Assembly: GCA_963762635.1 (NCBI GenBank)
Contig: CAVXLQ010000012.1
Span: 186,001-250,000, forward strand
Length of the DNA: 64,000 nt
Origin: Tenggerimyces sp963762635
Lineage (GTDB): Bacteria; Actinomycetota; Actinomycetes; Propionibacteriales; Actinopolymorphaceae
Direction: 5' to 3'
Shown: in pieces, positions 43,577 through 52,965 of the stretch
How the letters are laid out: every line of letters starts with the position of its first letter
How positions within the stretch are numbered: the first letter of the stretch is position 1
The notes under the pieces: generated by a model
What the model saw: only the letters and a program-made list of their open reading frames with translations
Told to the model about the DNA's origin: nothing
The model's database searches: none
Translations under genes and position numbers: made by a program

Positions 43577-44833
43577 GTGACCCTCAAGCCCGGCTCCCAG
43601 GCATCGCTGCGTGCGGCGAACATCCGCCGGGTACTGGCCGCCGTACGGTCTCGCGGCGTGCTCAGCCAGGCCGAGATCGCCCGTGTCACCGGGCTCTCGC
43701 CCGCCTCCGTCTCCAACATCGTGAGACACCTCGGCGAGGCCGGCACGGTCGACGTCAGCCCCGGCGTACGCGGCGGCCGGCGGGCTCAAGAGGTGAGGAT
43801 CCGCTCCGAGCAGGGCCTGGTCCTCGGACTCGACTTCGGTCACCGGCACATCCGGGTCGCGCTCGCCGACCTCCGCTACAGCGTGCTCGCCGAACGCAAG
43901 CGCGCCTGCAACGTCGGCGCCTCCGGCAGCGACGCGCTCGACGTCGCGCAGTCCCTGGTCGCCGAGGTCCTCGAAGAGGTCGGCGGCAACCCCCGCGACG
44001 TCCGAGCCGCCGGCGTCGGCCTGCCCGCGCCGCTGCCGATGGACGGCAGACTCGCGTCCTGGCCGATCCTGCCGGGCTGGGACAGCATCGACCCGCGCGG
44101 CGACCTCGGCGAACGGCTCGGCGTCGACGTGTACGCCGACAACGACGCCAACCTCGGCGCGAGGGGTGAGCTGGTCTTCGGCGCGGGACGCGGCATAGCG
44201 AACCTCGCGTACGTCAAGGCGGCGACTGGCCTCGGGGCCGGCCTCGTCGTCGACGGAAGGGTCTACCACGGGTACGCGGGATCGGCCGGCGAGATAGGGC
44301 ATCTCACGATCGACGAGACCGGGCCGATCTGCTCGTGCGGCAACCGGGGCTGCCTCGAGACTCTGGTCGGCGGCCCGTTCCTGCTCGAGCTGATCCGGCA
44401 CAGCCACCCGCACCTGCGTACGGTCGAGGACCTGGTGCAAGCCGCGGTTGACGGCGACGGTGGCTGCCGACGAGTGCTCGCGGACGCGGCGCGTCACATT
44501 GGCTTCGTCGCCGCGAACCTGTGCAATGTCGTCAACCCGGAGCGGGTCGTCGTCGGGGGAGACCTCGCCGCGGCCGGCGAAGTGTTGTTGGAGCCGCTGC
44601 GCGCCGCGATGCCGCGGTACGCGGTCATCTCGGTGGCGGAGACGCCGGTCGTCGCCGCCGAGACAGGTGACCGTGCCGAGGTACTCGGCGCGCTCGTCCT
44701 AGCCGCTGAGCAGGTCGACCTGCTGGGCGAACAGGCGGAGGAACGTTGGGACGGCGTGGGGACCCCCGCGCCGACAGCGGTAGCGCAGGCTGGGTCAGCC
44801 CTGCGGCAAAGAGAGGACGCACGATGGGGATGA
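43577..44833 (+). CDS. ROK-family transcriptional repressor
   Basis: 418 residues. An N-terminal winged helix (about 12-70: VRSRGVLSQAEIARVTGLSPASVSNIVRHL) is followed by a ROK sugar-kinase-like fold: LGLDFGHRHIRVAL (ATP-type Gly loop), ADNDANLGARGELVFGAG, KAATGLGAGLVVDGRVYHGYAGSAGEIGHLTID with the zinc His, and CSCGNRGCLE, the four-residue zinc cluster. It should repress in the absence of its sugar ligand. It overlaps the binding protein of the sugar ABC importer by 10 bases and is probably its regulator. Confidence 0.94.
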   Translation: MTLKPGSQASLRAANIRRVLAAVRSRGVLSQAEIARVTGLSPASVSNIVRHLGEAGTVDVSPGVRGGRRAQEVRIRSEQGLVLGLDFGHRHIRVALADLRYSVLAERKRACNVGASGSDALDVAQSLVAEVLEEVGGNPRDVRAAGVGLPAPLPMDGRLASWPILPGWDSIDPRGDLGERLGVDVYADNDANLGARGELVFGAGRGIANLAYVKAATGLGAGLVVDGRVYHGYAGSAGEIGHLTIDETGPICSCGNRGCLETLVGGPFLLELIRHSHPHLRTVEDLVQAAVDGDGGCRRVLADAARHIGFVAANLCNVVNPERVVVGGDLAAAGEVLLEPLRAAMPRYAVISVAETPVVAAETGDRAEVLGALVLAAEQVDLLGEQAEERWDGVGTPAPTAVAQAGSALRQREDARWG

Positions 44834-46110
44834 GTAAACGCCTGATCGGCGCCGTCGCGGCGATCGGGTTGTTGGCCGTGGCCGGCTGTGGGAACGGAGG
44901 TGACACCAACAGCGGTAGCGGCGACAGCGGAGACAAGTCCGAGGTCGAGGTGTTCTCATGGTGGACCGGTGGCGGCGAGGCCAAGGGCCTCGAGGCCATG
45001 GTCAAGGACTTCGGGAAGAAGCAGCCCGACATCGCGTTCAAGAACGCCGCCGTCGCGGGTGGTTCGGGGACGAACGCGAAGGCCATTCTGGAGAGCCGGC
45101 TGCAGTCGAACGACCCGCCGGACTCGTTCCAGGGCCACGCGGGCGCCGAGCTGCAGGACTACATCAAGGCTGGCCGCCTCGAGGACCTGAACTCGTTCTA
45201 CGACGAGCAGAAGCTGCGTGACTCGTTCCCGGAGCAGCTCGTCGAGCAGATCACGTTCGAGGGCAAGATCTACTCCGTCCCCGTGAACATCCACCGGTCG
45301 AACGTGCTCTGGTACAACCCGGCCGTGCTGGAGGAGGCTGGCATCGCCGCTCCGGCGAAGACGGTCGACGAGTTCATCACGCAGCTGAAGACCATCAAGG
45401 AGAAGACCGGCAAGATCCCGATCTCGCTCGGCGCGCAGTGGACCGCTGACCACCTGCTCGAAAGCGTGCTGCTCGGTGACCTCGGGGTCGACGGCTACAA
45501 CGCGCTGTGGACCAAGGGTGCCGACTGGGCGAGCGCCGACGTGACGAAGGCGCTGGACCACTTCAAGCAGATCGTCGAGATGGCCAACACCGAGGCCGCG
45601 TCGACGGACTGGCAGGCCGCGGCGAAGAACGTCGTGGACGGCAAGGCCGCGTACGTCATCATGGGCGACTGGGCGGACGGCTACTTCCGCGAGCTCGGCA
45701 AGAAGCCGGACGTCGACTACAAGTGGGCCGCCTCGCCTGGTACGGACGGCACGTACATGTGGCTGTCCGACAGCTTCACGCTGCCGAAGGGTGCCCCGCA
45801 CAAGGACGCCGCGATCGAGTGGCTGAAGGAGTGCGCGAGCAAGGAAGGCCAGGACCTCTTCAACCCGGCCAAGGGCTCGATCCCGGCGCGCAAGGACGCG
45901 GATGTCTCGCTGTACAAGGACTATCTCGCCTGGGCGCTCGAGGAGTGGAAGAAGGACGACCTCGCCGGCTCGTTCTGGCACGGTGTGACCGCGAACAACA
46001 AGTGGCACACCGACATCGACACCGCGGTGGGTCTGTTCCTGCAGAGCAAGGACGTCGGAAAGTTCCAGACGTCGTTGGTCGACGCCGCGAAGAACGGCGG
46101 ACAAGTCTGA
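44824..46110 (+). CDS. Carbohydrate ABC transporter substrate-binding lipoprotein
   Basis: 428 residues from ATG 44824 (GAGAGGA upstream, overlapping the ROK gene). Signal peptide with lipobox LLAVAGC, Cys about residue 21. The mature protein is SBP family 1: FSWWTGGGEAKGLEAMVKDF, the sugar-binding-protein HRSNVLWYNPAVLEEAGI and NAAYVIMGDWADGYF-type pocket strand. It collects a sugar or oligosaccharide for the two permeases 98 and about 990 bases downstream; the ATPase is not in this window, so a shared MsiK-type ATPase is likely. Confidence 0.92.
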   Translation: MGMSKRLIGAVAAIGLLAVAGCGNGGDTNSGSGDSGDKSEVEVFSWWTGGGEAKGLEAMVKDFGKKQPDIAFKNAAVAGGSGTNAKAILESRLQSNDPPDSFQGHAGAELQDYIKAGRLEDLNSFYDEQKLRDSFPEQLVEQITFEGKIYSVPVNIHRSNVLWYNPAVLEEAGIAAPAKTVDEFITQLKTIKEKTGKIPISLGAQWTADHLLESVLLGDLGVDGYNALWTKGADWASADVTKALDHFKQIVEMANTEAASTDWQAAAKNVVDGKAAYVIMGDWADGYFRELGKKPDVDYKWAASPGTDGTYMWLSDSFTLPKGAPHKDAAIEWLKECASKEGQDLFNPAKGSIPARKDADVSLYKDYLAWALEEWKKDDLAGSFWHGVTANNKWHTDIDTAVGLFLQSKDVGKFQTSLVDAAKNGGQV

Positions 46111-46117
46111 CCTAGCG

Positions 46118-46158
46118 GAGCGGGGTCGCCGGACGAGCAGTAGCCGGCGACCCCGCTC
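46118..46158 (+). terminator. Hairpin between the binding-protein and permease genes
   Basis: Arms 46118-46132 and 46144-46158 pair perfectly over 15 bp with an 11-base loop, only 7 bases after the stop. There is no T-run. Such hairpins usually stabilise or attenuate, giving more binding protein than permease. Confidence 0.72.
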
Positions 46159-46207
46159 GGCATGATCTGACCTTGTCCACAAGCATTTCGAGGGGAGTTG
46201 CGTCGGC

Positions 46208-47095
46208 GTGCGTCGGCTCCGCAACTGGGCTCCTGGCCTGCTGCTGATCTCACCGTCGATCATCCTGATCGCGGTCTTCGTGTACGGCCTGATGGGCTGG
46301 AACTTCCAGCTCGCGATGACCGACAAGCACTCCGAGGTGTCGGAGGGCAACTTCGTCGGGCTGGACAACTTCGTTCAGCTGTGGGGCGATGAACGCTGGA
46401 ACCTCTCGGTCAAGCACCTCGTGCTGTTCACGGTGGTGTTCGTCGTTGGGACGTTGGTCCTCGGCTGGTTCCTCGCTTTGCTGATGGACAAGGGGATCAA
46501 GGGCGAGGGCGGTTTCCGCGCGATCTACCTGTTCCCGATGGCGATCTCGTTCATCGCGACCGGCATCGTGTGGCGCTGGCTGATGAACCCCGCGCCGCCG
46601 GAACGCGCGGTCGGGCTCAACGCCCTGTTCCAGGATCTGGGTCTCGGCTTCCTGGCCAACGAGTGGTGGCAGGACCAGCAGACCGGCATGGCCGCGATGG
46701 CGATACCAGCGATCTGGCAAATGGGCGGCTACGTCATGGCGCTGTTCCTCGCCGGTTTCCGGGGTGTGTCGGAGGACATCCGGGAAGCCGCGCGGGTCGA
46801 CGGCGCCGCGGAGTGGAAGGTCTACTGGTACGTGGTGCTGCCGCAGCTGCGGCCGGTTGCCCTGTCCGCGTTGATCATTCTCGGGCACATCTCGTTGAAG
46901 GTCTTCGACCTCATCGTCGCGATGTCCGGCAAACAGATCATCACCGACGTACCCGCGGTCTACATGTGGCAGATGGTGTTCGACGCGCACGATCCGGCGA
47001 AGGGCGCGACGATCGCGTCGTACCTGTTGCTGTTCATCGCCGTGTTCATCATCCCGTACCTCATCTGGACCGTTCGTAGCGAGAAGCGGGGCTGA
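46208..47095 (+). CDS. Carbohydrate ABC transporter permease, MalF/LacF-like
   Basis: 295 residues from GTG 46208. Six spans; the EAA loop is EAARVDGAAEWKVYWYVVLP at about residue 195, the site that meets the ATPase. LLLISPSIILIAVFVYG begins the first span. It forms the channel with the next gene, one base away from it. Cytoplasmic membrane. Confidence 0.92.
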   Translation: MRRLRNWAPGLLLISPSIILIAVFVYGLMGWNFQLAMTDKHSEVSEGNFVGLDNFVQLWGDERWNLSVKHLVLFTVVFVVGTLVLGWFLALLMDKGIKGEGGFRAIYLFPMAISFIATGIVWRWLMNPAPPERAVGLNALFQDLGLGFLANEWWQDQQTGMAAMAIPAIWQMGGYVMALFLAGFRGVSEDIREAARVDGAAEWKVYWYVVLPQLRPVALSALIILGHISLKVFDLIVAMSGKQIITDVPAVYMWQMVFDAHDPAKGATIASYLLLFIAVFIIPYLIWTVRSEKRG

Positions 47096-47096
47096 C

Positions 47097-47981
47097 ATGA
47101 CCACGACCGTCGAAACCCTGCAGCGCAAGCCCGTTCGGCAGAACGCGCCGTCCGCCGCGCCGGTGCGCGAGACCGTTGCGCGCGTTGTCAAGTTCGCCTT
47201 GCTGCTGTTCTTCGTGCTGGTGTTCCTGATCCCTGTCTACGTGTTGCTCGCGACGAGCTTCAAGCCGTTGGCAGAGGCCGACCCGAGCACGGCGTGGATG
47301 CTGCCGACGAACTGGACGACCGAGGCCTGGAAGGTGGCCTGGGAACAGCTGTCCCCGGCGTTGTGGAACTCGGTGAAGGTCGCCGTTCCAGGTTCGCTGA
47401 TCTCGGCCCTGCTCGGGTCGATGAACGGCTTCGTGCTGTCCAAGTGGCGATTCCCGTACGCGGACCTGATTTTCACGCTGTTCCTGTTCGGCATGTTCAT
47501 CCCGTACCAGGCGGTGATGATCCCGCTCGTGCAGCTGATGTCGTCGGTCAACCTGATCGGCGGGATCCCGGGACTGGTGTTCGCGCACGTCGTGTACGGC
47601 ATCCCGATCTGCACGTTGATCTTCCGCAACTACTTCGTGACGATCCCGGACGAGCTGATCGAGGCGGCCCGGGTGGACGGCGCCGGCATGCTGCGAACGT
47701 TCTTCTCGGTGGTGTTGCCGAACTCCGCGCCGGCGTTCGCGGTCGTCATCATCTGGCAGTTCACCTCGATGTGGAACGACTTCCTGTTCGCGGTCTTCCT
47801 GACCGGACCGGATTCGTGGCCGACGACGGTACGGCTGAACAACATCGCGGGCTCGATGGTCGTCCCGTACAGCCAACAGATGGCGGCGGCGATTCTGGCA
47901 TCGATCCCGACGTTGCTCGTGTACATCTTGCTCGGCAGGTTCTTCATGAGAGGACTGATGGCCGGAGCCCTGAAGGGTTAG
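47097..47981 (+). CDS. Carbohydrate ABC transporter permease, MalG/LacG-like
   Basis: 294 residues from ATG 47097, immediately after the previous stop. Six spans; the EAA loop reads ELIEAARVDGAGMLRTFFSVVLP near residue 190. The C-terminus FMRGLMAGALKG is the usual MalG ending. Second permease of the ROK-linked sugar importer; the ATPase must be encoded elsewhere. Confidence 0.92.
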   Translation: MTTTVETLQRKPVRQNAPSAAPVRETVARVVKFALLLFFVLVFLIPVYVLLATSFKPLAEADPSTAWMLPTNWTTEAWKVAWEQLSPALWNSVKVAVPGSLISALLGSMNGFVLSKWRFPYADLIFTLFLFGMFIPYQAVMIPLVQLMSSVNLIGGIPGLVFAHVVYGIPICTLIFRNYFVTIPDELIEAARVDGAGMLRTFFSVVLPNSAPAFAVVIIWQFTSMWNDFLFAVFLTGPDSWPTTVRLNNIAGSMVVPYSQQMAAAILASIPTLLVYILLGRFFMRGLMAGALKG

Positions 47982-48218
47982 CTCCCTCTTCTTTCCCTTG
48001 CTTACACGTTGTTTCCTGTGGGCACGCTGAGGACGGTTTGACCGCGCCTCCATGCAGGCTGTAGTTGACAGCGAACGATGGGTGATGGCAACTGTCAAGC
48101 CGGGCTGACGTGGGGAACTTCACCACGCCGTGGCGCATCTCTCTTCGTACAAGCAGGGCAATCTAGACTCAGGGTTCACACAGCGTTAGAGCCAACGCTG
48201 AGGCGAGGAGGGATCAGC

Positions 48219-50123
48219 ATGAGCATGCTCGAGAAGATCCGGGGACCAAGAGACCTTGACGATCTGACCGAGCGGGAGCTGGTCGCCTTGGCGCGGGAGA
48301 TCCGCGACGTGCTGATCGAGACGGTTTCTCGTACGGGCGGGCACCTCGGGCCGAACCTCGGCATCGTGGAGATCACCCTTGCGCTGCACCGCGTCTTCGA
48401 CTCGCCGCACGACCGGATTCTCTTCGACGTCGGACACCAGGCGTACGTTCACAAGCTCATTACCGGCCGCTACGAACGCTTCCACGAGCTTCGTCAGGAG
48501 GGTGGCCTGTCCGGCTACCCCAGCCGCGCCGAGTCCGAGCACGACCTGATCGAGAACTCGCACGCCTCGGCCGCCCTGTCGTACGCCGACGGGCTGGCGA
48601 AGGCGTACGAGCTGCGCGGCGAGAAGCGGCACATCGTCACCGTGATCGGTGACGGCGCGCTCACGGGCGGTATGGCCTGGGAGGCGCTGAACAACATCGC
48701 CGCGGCCAAGAACCGGCCGATGGTGATCGTGGTCAACGACAACGGCCGCTCGTACACGCGCACCGTCGGTGGCTTCGCCGAGCACCTGAACGCGCTGCGG
48801 ACCAACCCGAAGTACGAACGTGTGCTCGAACTCGTTCGTGCCTCGCTCACGCGGACGCCGTTGGTCGGCAACCCGCTGTTCGAGGTGCTGCACGGCCTCA
48901 AGCGCGGGCTGAAGGACATCCTCGCGCCGCAGGGCCTGTTCGAGGACCTCGGCATGAAGTACGTCGGCCCGGTGGACGGGCACGACGAGGCGGCGATCGA
49001 ACACGCGCTCGAACTCGCGAAGCGGTTCGGCGGCCCGGTCATCGTGCACTGCGTCACGAAGAAGGGCTACGGGTACGAGGTCGCCGAGCGCGACGAGCAG
49101 GACCACCTGCACCAGATCCGCAGCGACCAGACCGGCACCTGGACCGCGGCGTTCAGCGAGGCGCTGGTGGAGCTCGGTGCCGAACGTTCCGACATCGTGG
49201 CGATCACCGCGGCGATGAAGGACCCGACCGGGCTCGGTCCGTTCGCGGCGAAGTTCCCCGAGCGCTTCTTCGACGTGGGCATCGCCGAGCAGCACGCGGT
49301 GACGTCGGCGGCGGGTCTGGCCCTGGGTGGGATGCACCCGGTGGTGGCGATCTACGCGACGTTCATGAACCGCGCGTTCGACCAGCTGCTGATGGACGTG
49401 GCGCTGCACAAGTGCGGGGTGACGTTCGTCCTGGACCGTTCCGGCATCACCGGCGACGACGGCGCGAGCCACAACGGCATGTGGGACATGTCCATCTTCC
49501 AGGTCGTCCCGGGCCTGCGGATCGCCGCGCCGCGCGACGGCGTGCGGCTGCGTGAGCTGCTGCGCGAGTCGGTCGAGGTGTCGGACGCGCCGACGATGAT
49601 GCGGTTCTCCAAGGGCCAGGCCGAGGCGGAGATCCCGGCGATCGACCGCGTCGGCGGGTGCGACGTTCTCGTCCGGTCGGGGGAGCACGACGTCCTGCTC
49701 GTCGCCGTCGGCGCGATGGTGCCGACGTGCGTCGAGGTGGCCACGCGGCTGGAGGGCCAGGGGATCGGCGCGACCGTCGTCGACCCGCGCTGGATCAAGC
49801 CGGTGGACGCCGAGCTGGTGGAGCTGGCCCGGAAGTACCGGCTGGTCGTGTCCGTCGAGGACAACGGCCGCGTCGGCGGCGCCGGTGCCGCGCTGGGTGT
49901 CGCCCTCGGCGACGAGGGCGTCGACACGCCGCTGCACGTGGTGGGGATCCCGCAGGAGTTCCTGTCGCACGCCAAGCGGCCGAAGCTGATCGCGCAGCTG
50001 GGACTGGGCGCGCAGGACGTGGCGCGCGACATCGTCGAACGGATCGCGCAGCTGGACGACGAGCTCCTCGACCCCGCACCCGAGCTGGAGACGGCACCGC
50101 TGCAGAACGAGTCCCACCCCTAG
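48219..50123 (+). CDS. dxs: 1-deoxy-D-xylulose-5-phosphate synthase
   Basis: 634 residues from ATG 48219, with GAGGAGGGA upstream and a small AGCGTT/AACGCT hairpin just before it; a -10 TAGACT lies near 48165. It joins pyruvate and glyceraldehyde 3-phosphate with thiamine diphosphate, the first step of the MEP isoprenoid pathway. ThDP-binding GDGALTGGMAWEALNN near residue 145, catalytic FDVGHQAYVHK, and the transketolase pyrimidine domain (DVGIAEQHAVTSAAGLA) plus C-terminal domain are all complete. An acidic tail follows. Confidence 0.96.
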   Translation: MSMLEKIRGPRDLDDLTERELVALAREIRDVLIETVSRTGGHLGPNLGIVEITLALHRVFDSPHDRILFDVGHQAYVHKLITGRYERFHELRQEGGLSGYPSRAESEHDLIENSHASAALSYADGLAKAYELRGEKRHIVTVIGDGALTGGMAWEALNNIAAAKNRPMVIVVNDNGRSYTRTVGGFAEHLNALRTNPKYERVLELVRASLTRTPLVGNPLFEVLHGLKRGLKDILAPQGLFEDLGMKYVGPVDGHDEAAIEHALELAKRFGGPVIVHCVTKKGYGYEVAERDEQDHLHQIRSDQTGTWTAAFSEALVELGAERSDIVAITAAMKDPTGLGPFAAKFPERFFDVGIAEQHAVTSAAGLALGGMHPVVAIYATFMNRAFDQLLMDVALHKCGVTFVLDRSGITGDDGASHNGMWDMSIFQVVPGLRIAAPRDGVRLRELLRESVEVSDAPTMMRFSKGQAEAEIPAIDRVGGCDVLVRSGEHDVLLVAVGAMVPTCVEVATRLEGQGIGATVVDPRWIKPVDAELVELARKYRLVVSVEDNGRVGGAGAALGVALGDEGVDTPLHVVGIPQEFLSHAKRPKLIAQLGLGAQDVARDIVERIAQLDDELLDPAPELETAPLQNESHP

Positions 50124-50132
50124 CCCCGCGCC

Positions 50133-50207
50133 GTGATCATGATCGTGATCATGAAGGCGGACCGGTCATATTCGCCGGTTTCGCTTCATGATCACGATCA
50201 TGATCAC
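50133..50207. repeat. 75-bp GATC-rich hairpin repeat, copy 2
   Basis: The arms of 24 bases (GTGATCATGATCGTGATCATGAAG) pair perfectly, with an inner ACCGG/CCGGT stem. It lies directly after dxs and is homologous to 21397-21471, with the central bases changed in both arms. Confidence 0.9.
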
Positions 50208-50268
50208 CCGGGCAGCGGGTGGGCGCGGGGGCTTGATCGGGGTGGCCCAGGGCGGGAAGACTGCCGGG

Positions 50269-51294
50269 ATGGCTGGCGACCTGGTAGATGCCGCGCGACG
50301 GGTGCTGGACGCGTTGGAGCGCTCGGACGTCACGGCTGTCCGCGCGCTCAGTGGCCTCCCCGACTGGGATCCCGAGCCGTGGATGGCCGACGCCTGGCAG
50401 CCGAATGTCTCCGAGCTCGCCGGGTCGGACCGTACGGTGACGAGCGTCCGGCAGGTCAGCGACGTCATGGTCCGCTTCGTCGTGGACGGCGACCGCGGCC
50501 GGGCGTACGTGAGCATGATGTTCGACGAGGCCGACCTGGTCACCGGCATCTCGATCGACGCCGACGAGAGCGACGGACGCTTCTGGGTCGTCGTGGGCTT
50601 CCAGCTTCCTCGTACCGCGCTCGAGCACCGCGACCACAACGAGCAGCGCGAGGAGCAGCGAGGGAAGCTGGAGGCGTTCTACGCGATGCTGACCAGCGGC
50701 CGGATCGGGGTCGGCGAGGGTGGGTCTCGACCACCCCGATGGCGTGACCCTTCGAGCCCGACGCAGCTGCACCTCGACGTACAGGTCGCCGACTTGGACG
50801 TCGCCGAGCGGACGGTGCTCGATCACGGCGCGAAGAAGCTCGAGGAGTTCCCCGGCTGGCGCGTGTACGCCGATCCGGTGGGGCATCCGTTCTGCCTGTA
50901 TCCCGGGCTCACCGAACCCACCGACCGCGTTGGCGCGCTGGTGCGCGTGGTGTTCGACTGCGCGGATCCTCCCGTCCTCGCGCGGTTCTGGAGCGAGCTG
51001 CTGGGCATGCCGCGTCGGGTCGAGGAGTCGCCCGACCGCATCGTCCTCGCCCGCGACGACGACCAGCTGCCGATGATCGCCGTACAGCGCGTTCCCGACT
51101 ACCAGCCGCCGCGCTGGCCCGACCCTGACTACCCGGCGCAGGTGCACCTCGACATCGGGTTCGACAACCGGGCCGAGAAGGAACGCCTCGCGCTGGAGCT
51201 CGGCGGGACCCTGCTCCCACCGCAAGGCGGCAGCTGCCCGGTGTACGCCGACCCGGCGGGTCATCCCTTTTGCCTCTGTTACAAGGGCGAATAA
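50269..51294 (+). CDS. Double VOC-domain protein
   Basis: 341 residues if started at ATG 50269; the open frame extends left into the hairpin repeat, where no start is credible. The N-terminal third (about 1-145: MAGDLVDAARRVLDALERSDV, and RVYVSMMFDEADLVTGIS) resembles DUF3887-like sensor parts. Two VOC modules follow: SSPTQLHLDVQVADLDVAERTVLDHGA...VYADPVGHPFCLYPG and VRVVFDCADPPVLARFWSELLG...DPAGHPFCLC. The conserved G-H-P-F-C-L endings fit glyoxalase-like/methylmalonyl-type proteins. Substrate unknown. Confidence 0.85.
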   Translation: MAGDLVDAARRVLDALERSDVTAVRALSGLPDWDPEPWMADAWQPNVSELAGSDRTVTSVRQVSDVMVRFVVDGDRGRAYVSMMFDEADLVTGISIDADESDGRFWVVVGFQLPRTALEHRDHNEQREEQRGKLEAFYAMLTSGRIGVGEGGSRPPRWRDPSSPTQLHLDVQVADLDVAERTVLDHGAKKLEEFPGWRVYADPVGHPFCLYPGLTEPTDRVGALVRVVFDCADPPVLARFWSELLGMPRRVEESPDRIVLARDDDQLPMIAVQRVPDYQPPRWPDPDYPAQVHLDIGFDNRAEKERLALELGGTLLPPQGGSCPVYADPAGHPFCLCYKGE

Positions 51295-51362
51295 CGCTCA
51301 CGGACAGCATCTGACCGGTTGCGGGCTCGACATGAGGGCCTGCCTGGGAGCAAGCTGATCTT

Positions 51363-51375
51363 GGTGTGACACACC
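51363..51375. promoter_or_regulatory. Palindrome GGTGTGACACACC upstream of the APC permease
   Basis: Perfect 13-base palindrome 45 bases before the start of the amino-acid permease gene, a plausible regulator site; flanking GATC sequences extend it loosely. Confidence 0.45.
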
Positions 51376-51419
51376 GATCTGCTGGGTAGGGCTTGGGCAA
51401 TTCGACAAGGGGGTCGGCC

Positions 51420-52916
51420 ATGAGTCTGTTGCGGACCAAACCGGTAGAGAACGCGATCGCCGATACGGTCGAGCCGGAACACCAGCTGAAGAAGAACCTC
51501 GGCGCGCTCGACCTCACCGTCTTCGGTGTCGGGGTCACGATCGGCGGTGGGCTGTTCGTTCTCACGGGCGTCGCGGCGGCGAACTACGCGGGCCCGGCGG
51601 TCGCGCTGTCGTTCGTCATCGCCGCGGTCGTCTGCGGTCTCGCCGCGCTGTGCTACGCGGAGTTCGCCTCGACGGTCCCGGTCGCCGGCTCGGCGTACAC
51701 GTTCTCCTACGCCACCATGGGCGAGATCATCGCGTGGATGATCGGCTGGGACCTGATCCTCGAGTTCTTCGTCGCGGCCGCGGCGGTCGCCGGCGGCTGG
51801 TCGGGCTATCTGCAGAACGTGCTGCAAGGCACCCCGCTGGAGATCCCCACGGCGATCTCGAACACGACCGACGGGTTCATGAATCTCCCAGCGGGCTTGC
51901 TCATTCTGGCCCTGACCGTAGTACTCATTCTCGGCATCAAGCTGTCCAGCCGGATCAACCAGGTCGCCGTCGCCATCAAGGTCGGCGTGGCGCTGATGTT
52001 CGTCATCGTCGGCATCTTCTTCGTGAAGGCGGCGAACCTCACCCCGTTCGTCCCGCCCGCCGAGCCGAGCCAGGCCACGGGCAACGGGATGACCCAGCCG
52101 CTCATCCAGGTGCTCTTCGGAGTCGAGCAGGGCTCGTTCGGCTGGGCTGGCGTCTTCGCCGGCGCGGCGGTGGTGTTCTTCGCGTTCATCGGTTTCGACG
52201 TCCTCGCGACGACGGCCGAGGAGACCCGCGATCCGCAACGGAACATGCCGATCGGCATCATCGGCGCGCTCGCGATCTGTACCGCGATGTACGTCGCGGT
52301 CACGCTCGTTCTGACCGGCGTACAGGACTACAAGCAGATCGATCCCGACGACCCCGCACCGCTGGCGACCGTGCTGACGAACATCGGTCAACCCGGCCTT
52401 GCCAAGGTCCTCGCCATCGGTGCGGCCTGCGGAATCATCGTGGTGGTCATGATCTTGATGATCGGCCAGACGCGCGTCGGCTTCGCGATGGCGCGCGACG
52501 GGCTGCTGCCGCCCGTGCTGGCGAAGGTGCATCCCAAGTACCGCACGCCGTACGTCATCACGATCATCGTCGGCATCGGCGCTGCCCTCCTGGCGACGTT
52601 CACGTCGATCGGGGTGCTGGCCGAGCTGGTGAACGTGGGCACGCTGGCGGCGTTCATCCTCGTCAGCATCGGCGTCATCGTGCTGCGGCGGACCCGACCG
52701 GATCTCCCGCGCTCGTTCAAGACCCCATGGGTGCCGGTCCTGCCGATCATCTCGGCACTGGCCTGCTTCTACCTGATGCTCAACCTCGCGATCGAGACGT
52801 GGATCCGCTTCCTGGTCTGGATGGCCGTCGGCTTCGTCATCTACTTCGCGTACGGCCGCCGCCACTCCCGGATCGGGCGAGGTCAGGCGCCAGTCTCCAC
52901 ACCGCCCACCAAGTAA
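51420..52916 (+). CDS. APC-family amino-acid permease, cationic-amino-acid-transporter-like
   Basis: 498 residues from ATG 51420. Twelve spans, starting after LKKNLGALDLTVFGVGVTIGGGLFVLTG (the APC first-helix signature); a segment FIGFDVLATTAEETRDPQRNMPIGII is typical of the CAT/YfnA branch, so basic amino acids are a reasonable substrate guess. The gene is monocistronic and ends at a strong hairpin shared with fadB. Confidence 0.9.
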   Translation: MSLLRTKPVENAIADTVEPEHQLKKNLGALDLTVFGVGVTIGGGLFVLTGVAAANYAGPAVALSFVIAAVVCGLAALCYAEFASTVPVAGSAYTFSYATMGEIIAWMIGWDLILEFFVAAAAVAGGWSGYLQNVLQGTPLEIPTAISNTTDGFMNLPAGLLILALTVVLILGIKLSSRINQVAVAIKVGVALMFVIVGIFFVKAANLTPFVPPAEPSQATGNGMTQPLIQVLFGVEQGSFGWAGVFAGAAVVFFAFIGFDVLATTAEETRDPQRNMPIGIIGALAICTAMYVAVTLVLTGVQDYKQIDPDDPAPLATVLTNIGQPGLAKVLAIGAACGIIVVVMILMIGQTRVGFAMARDGLLPPVLAKVHPKYRTPYVITIIVGIGAALLATFTSIGVLAELVNVGTLAAFILVSIGVIVLRRTRPDLPRSFKTPWVPVLPIISALACFYLMLNLAIETWIRFLVWMAVGFVIYFAYGRRHSRIGRGQAPVSTPPTK

Positions 52917-52919
52917 CGA

Positions 52920-52951
52920 GAACGGCCCCGGACAACCGTCCGGGGCCGTTC
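52920..52951. terminator. Two-way terminator between the APC permease and fadB
   Basis: Perfect 14-bp stem (52920-52933 with 52938-52951) and a 4-base loop lie between converging genes. There is little T-run on either side. Confidence 0.85.
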
Positions 52952-52965
52952 CACGTCGTTCGTGC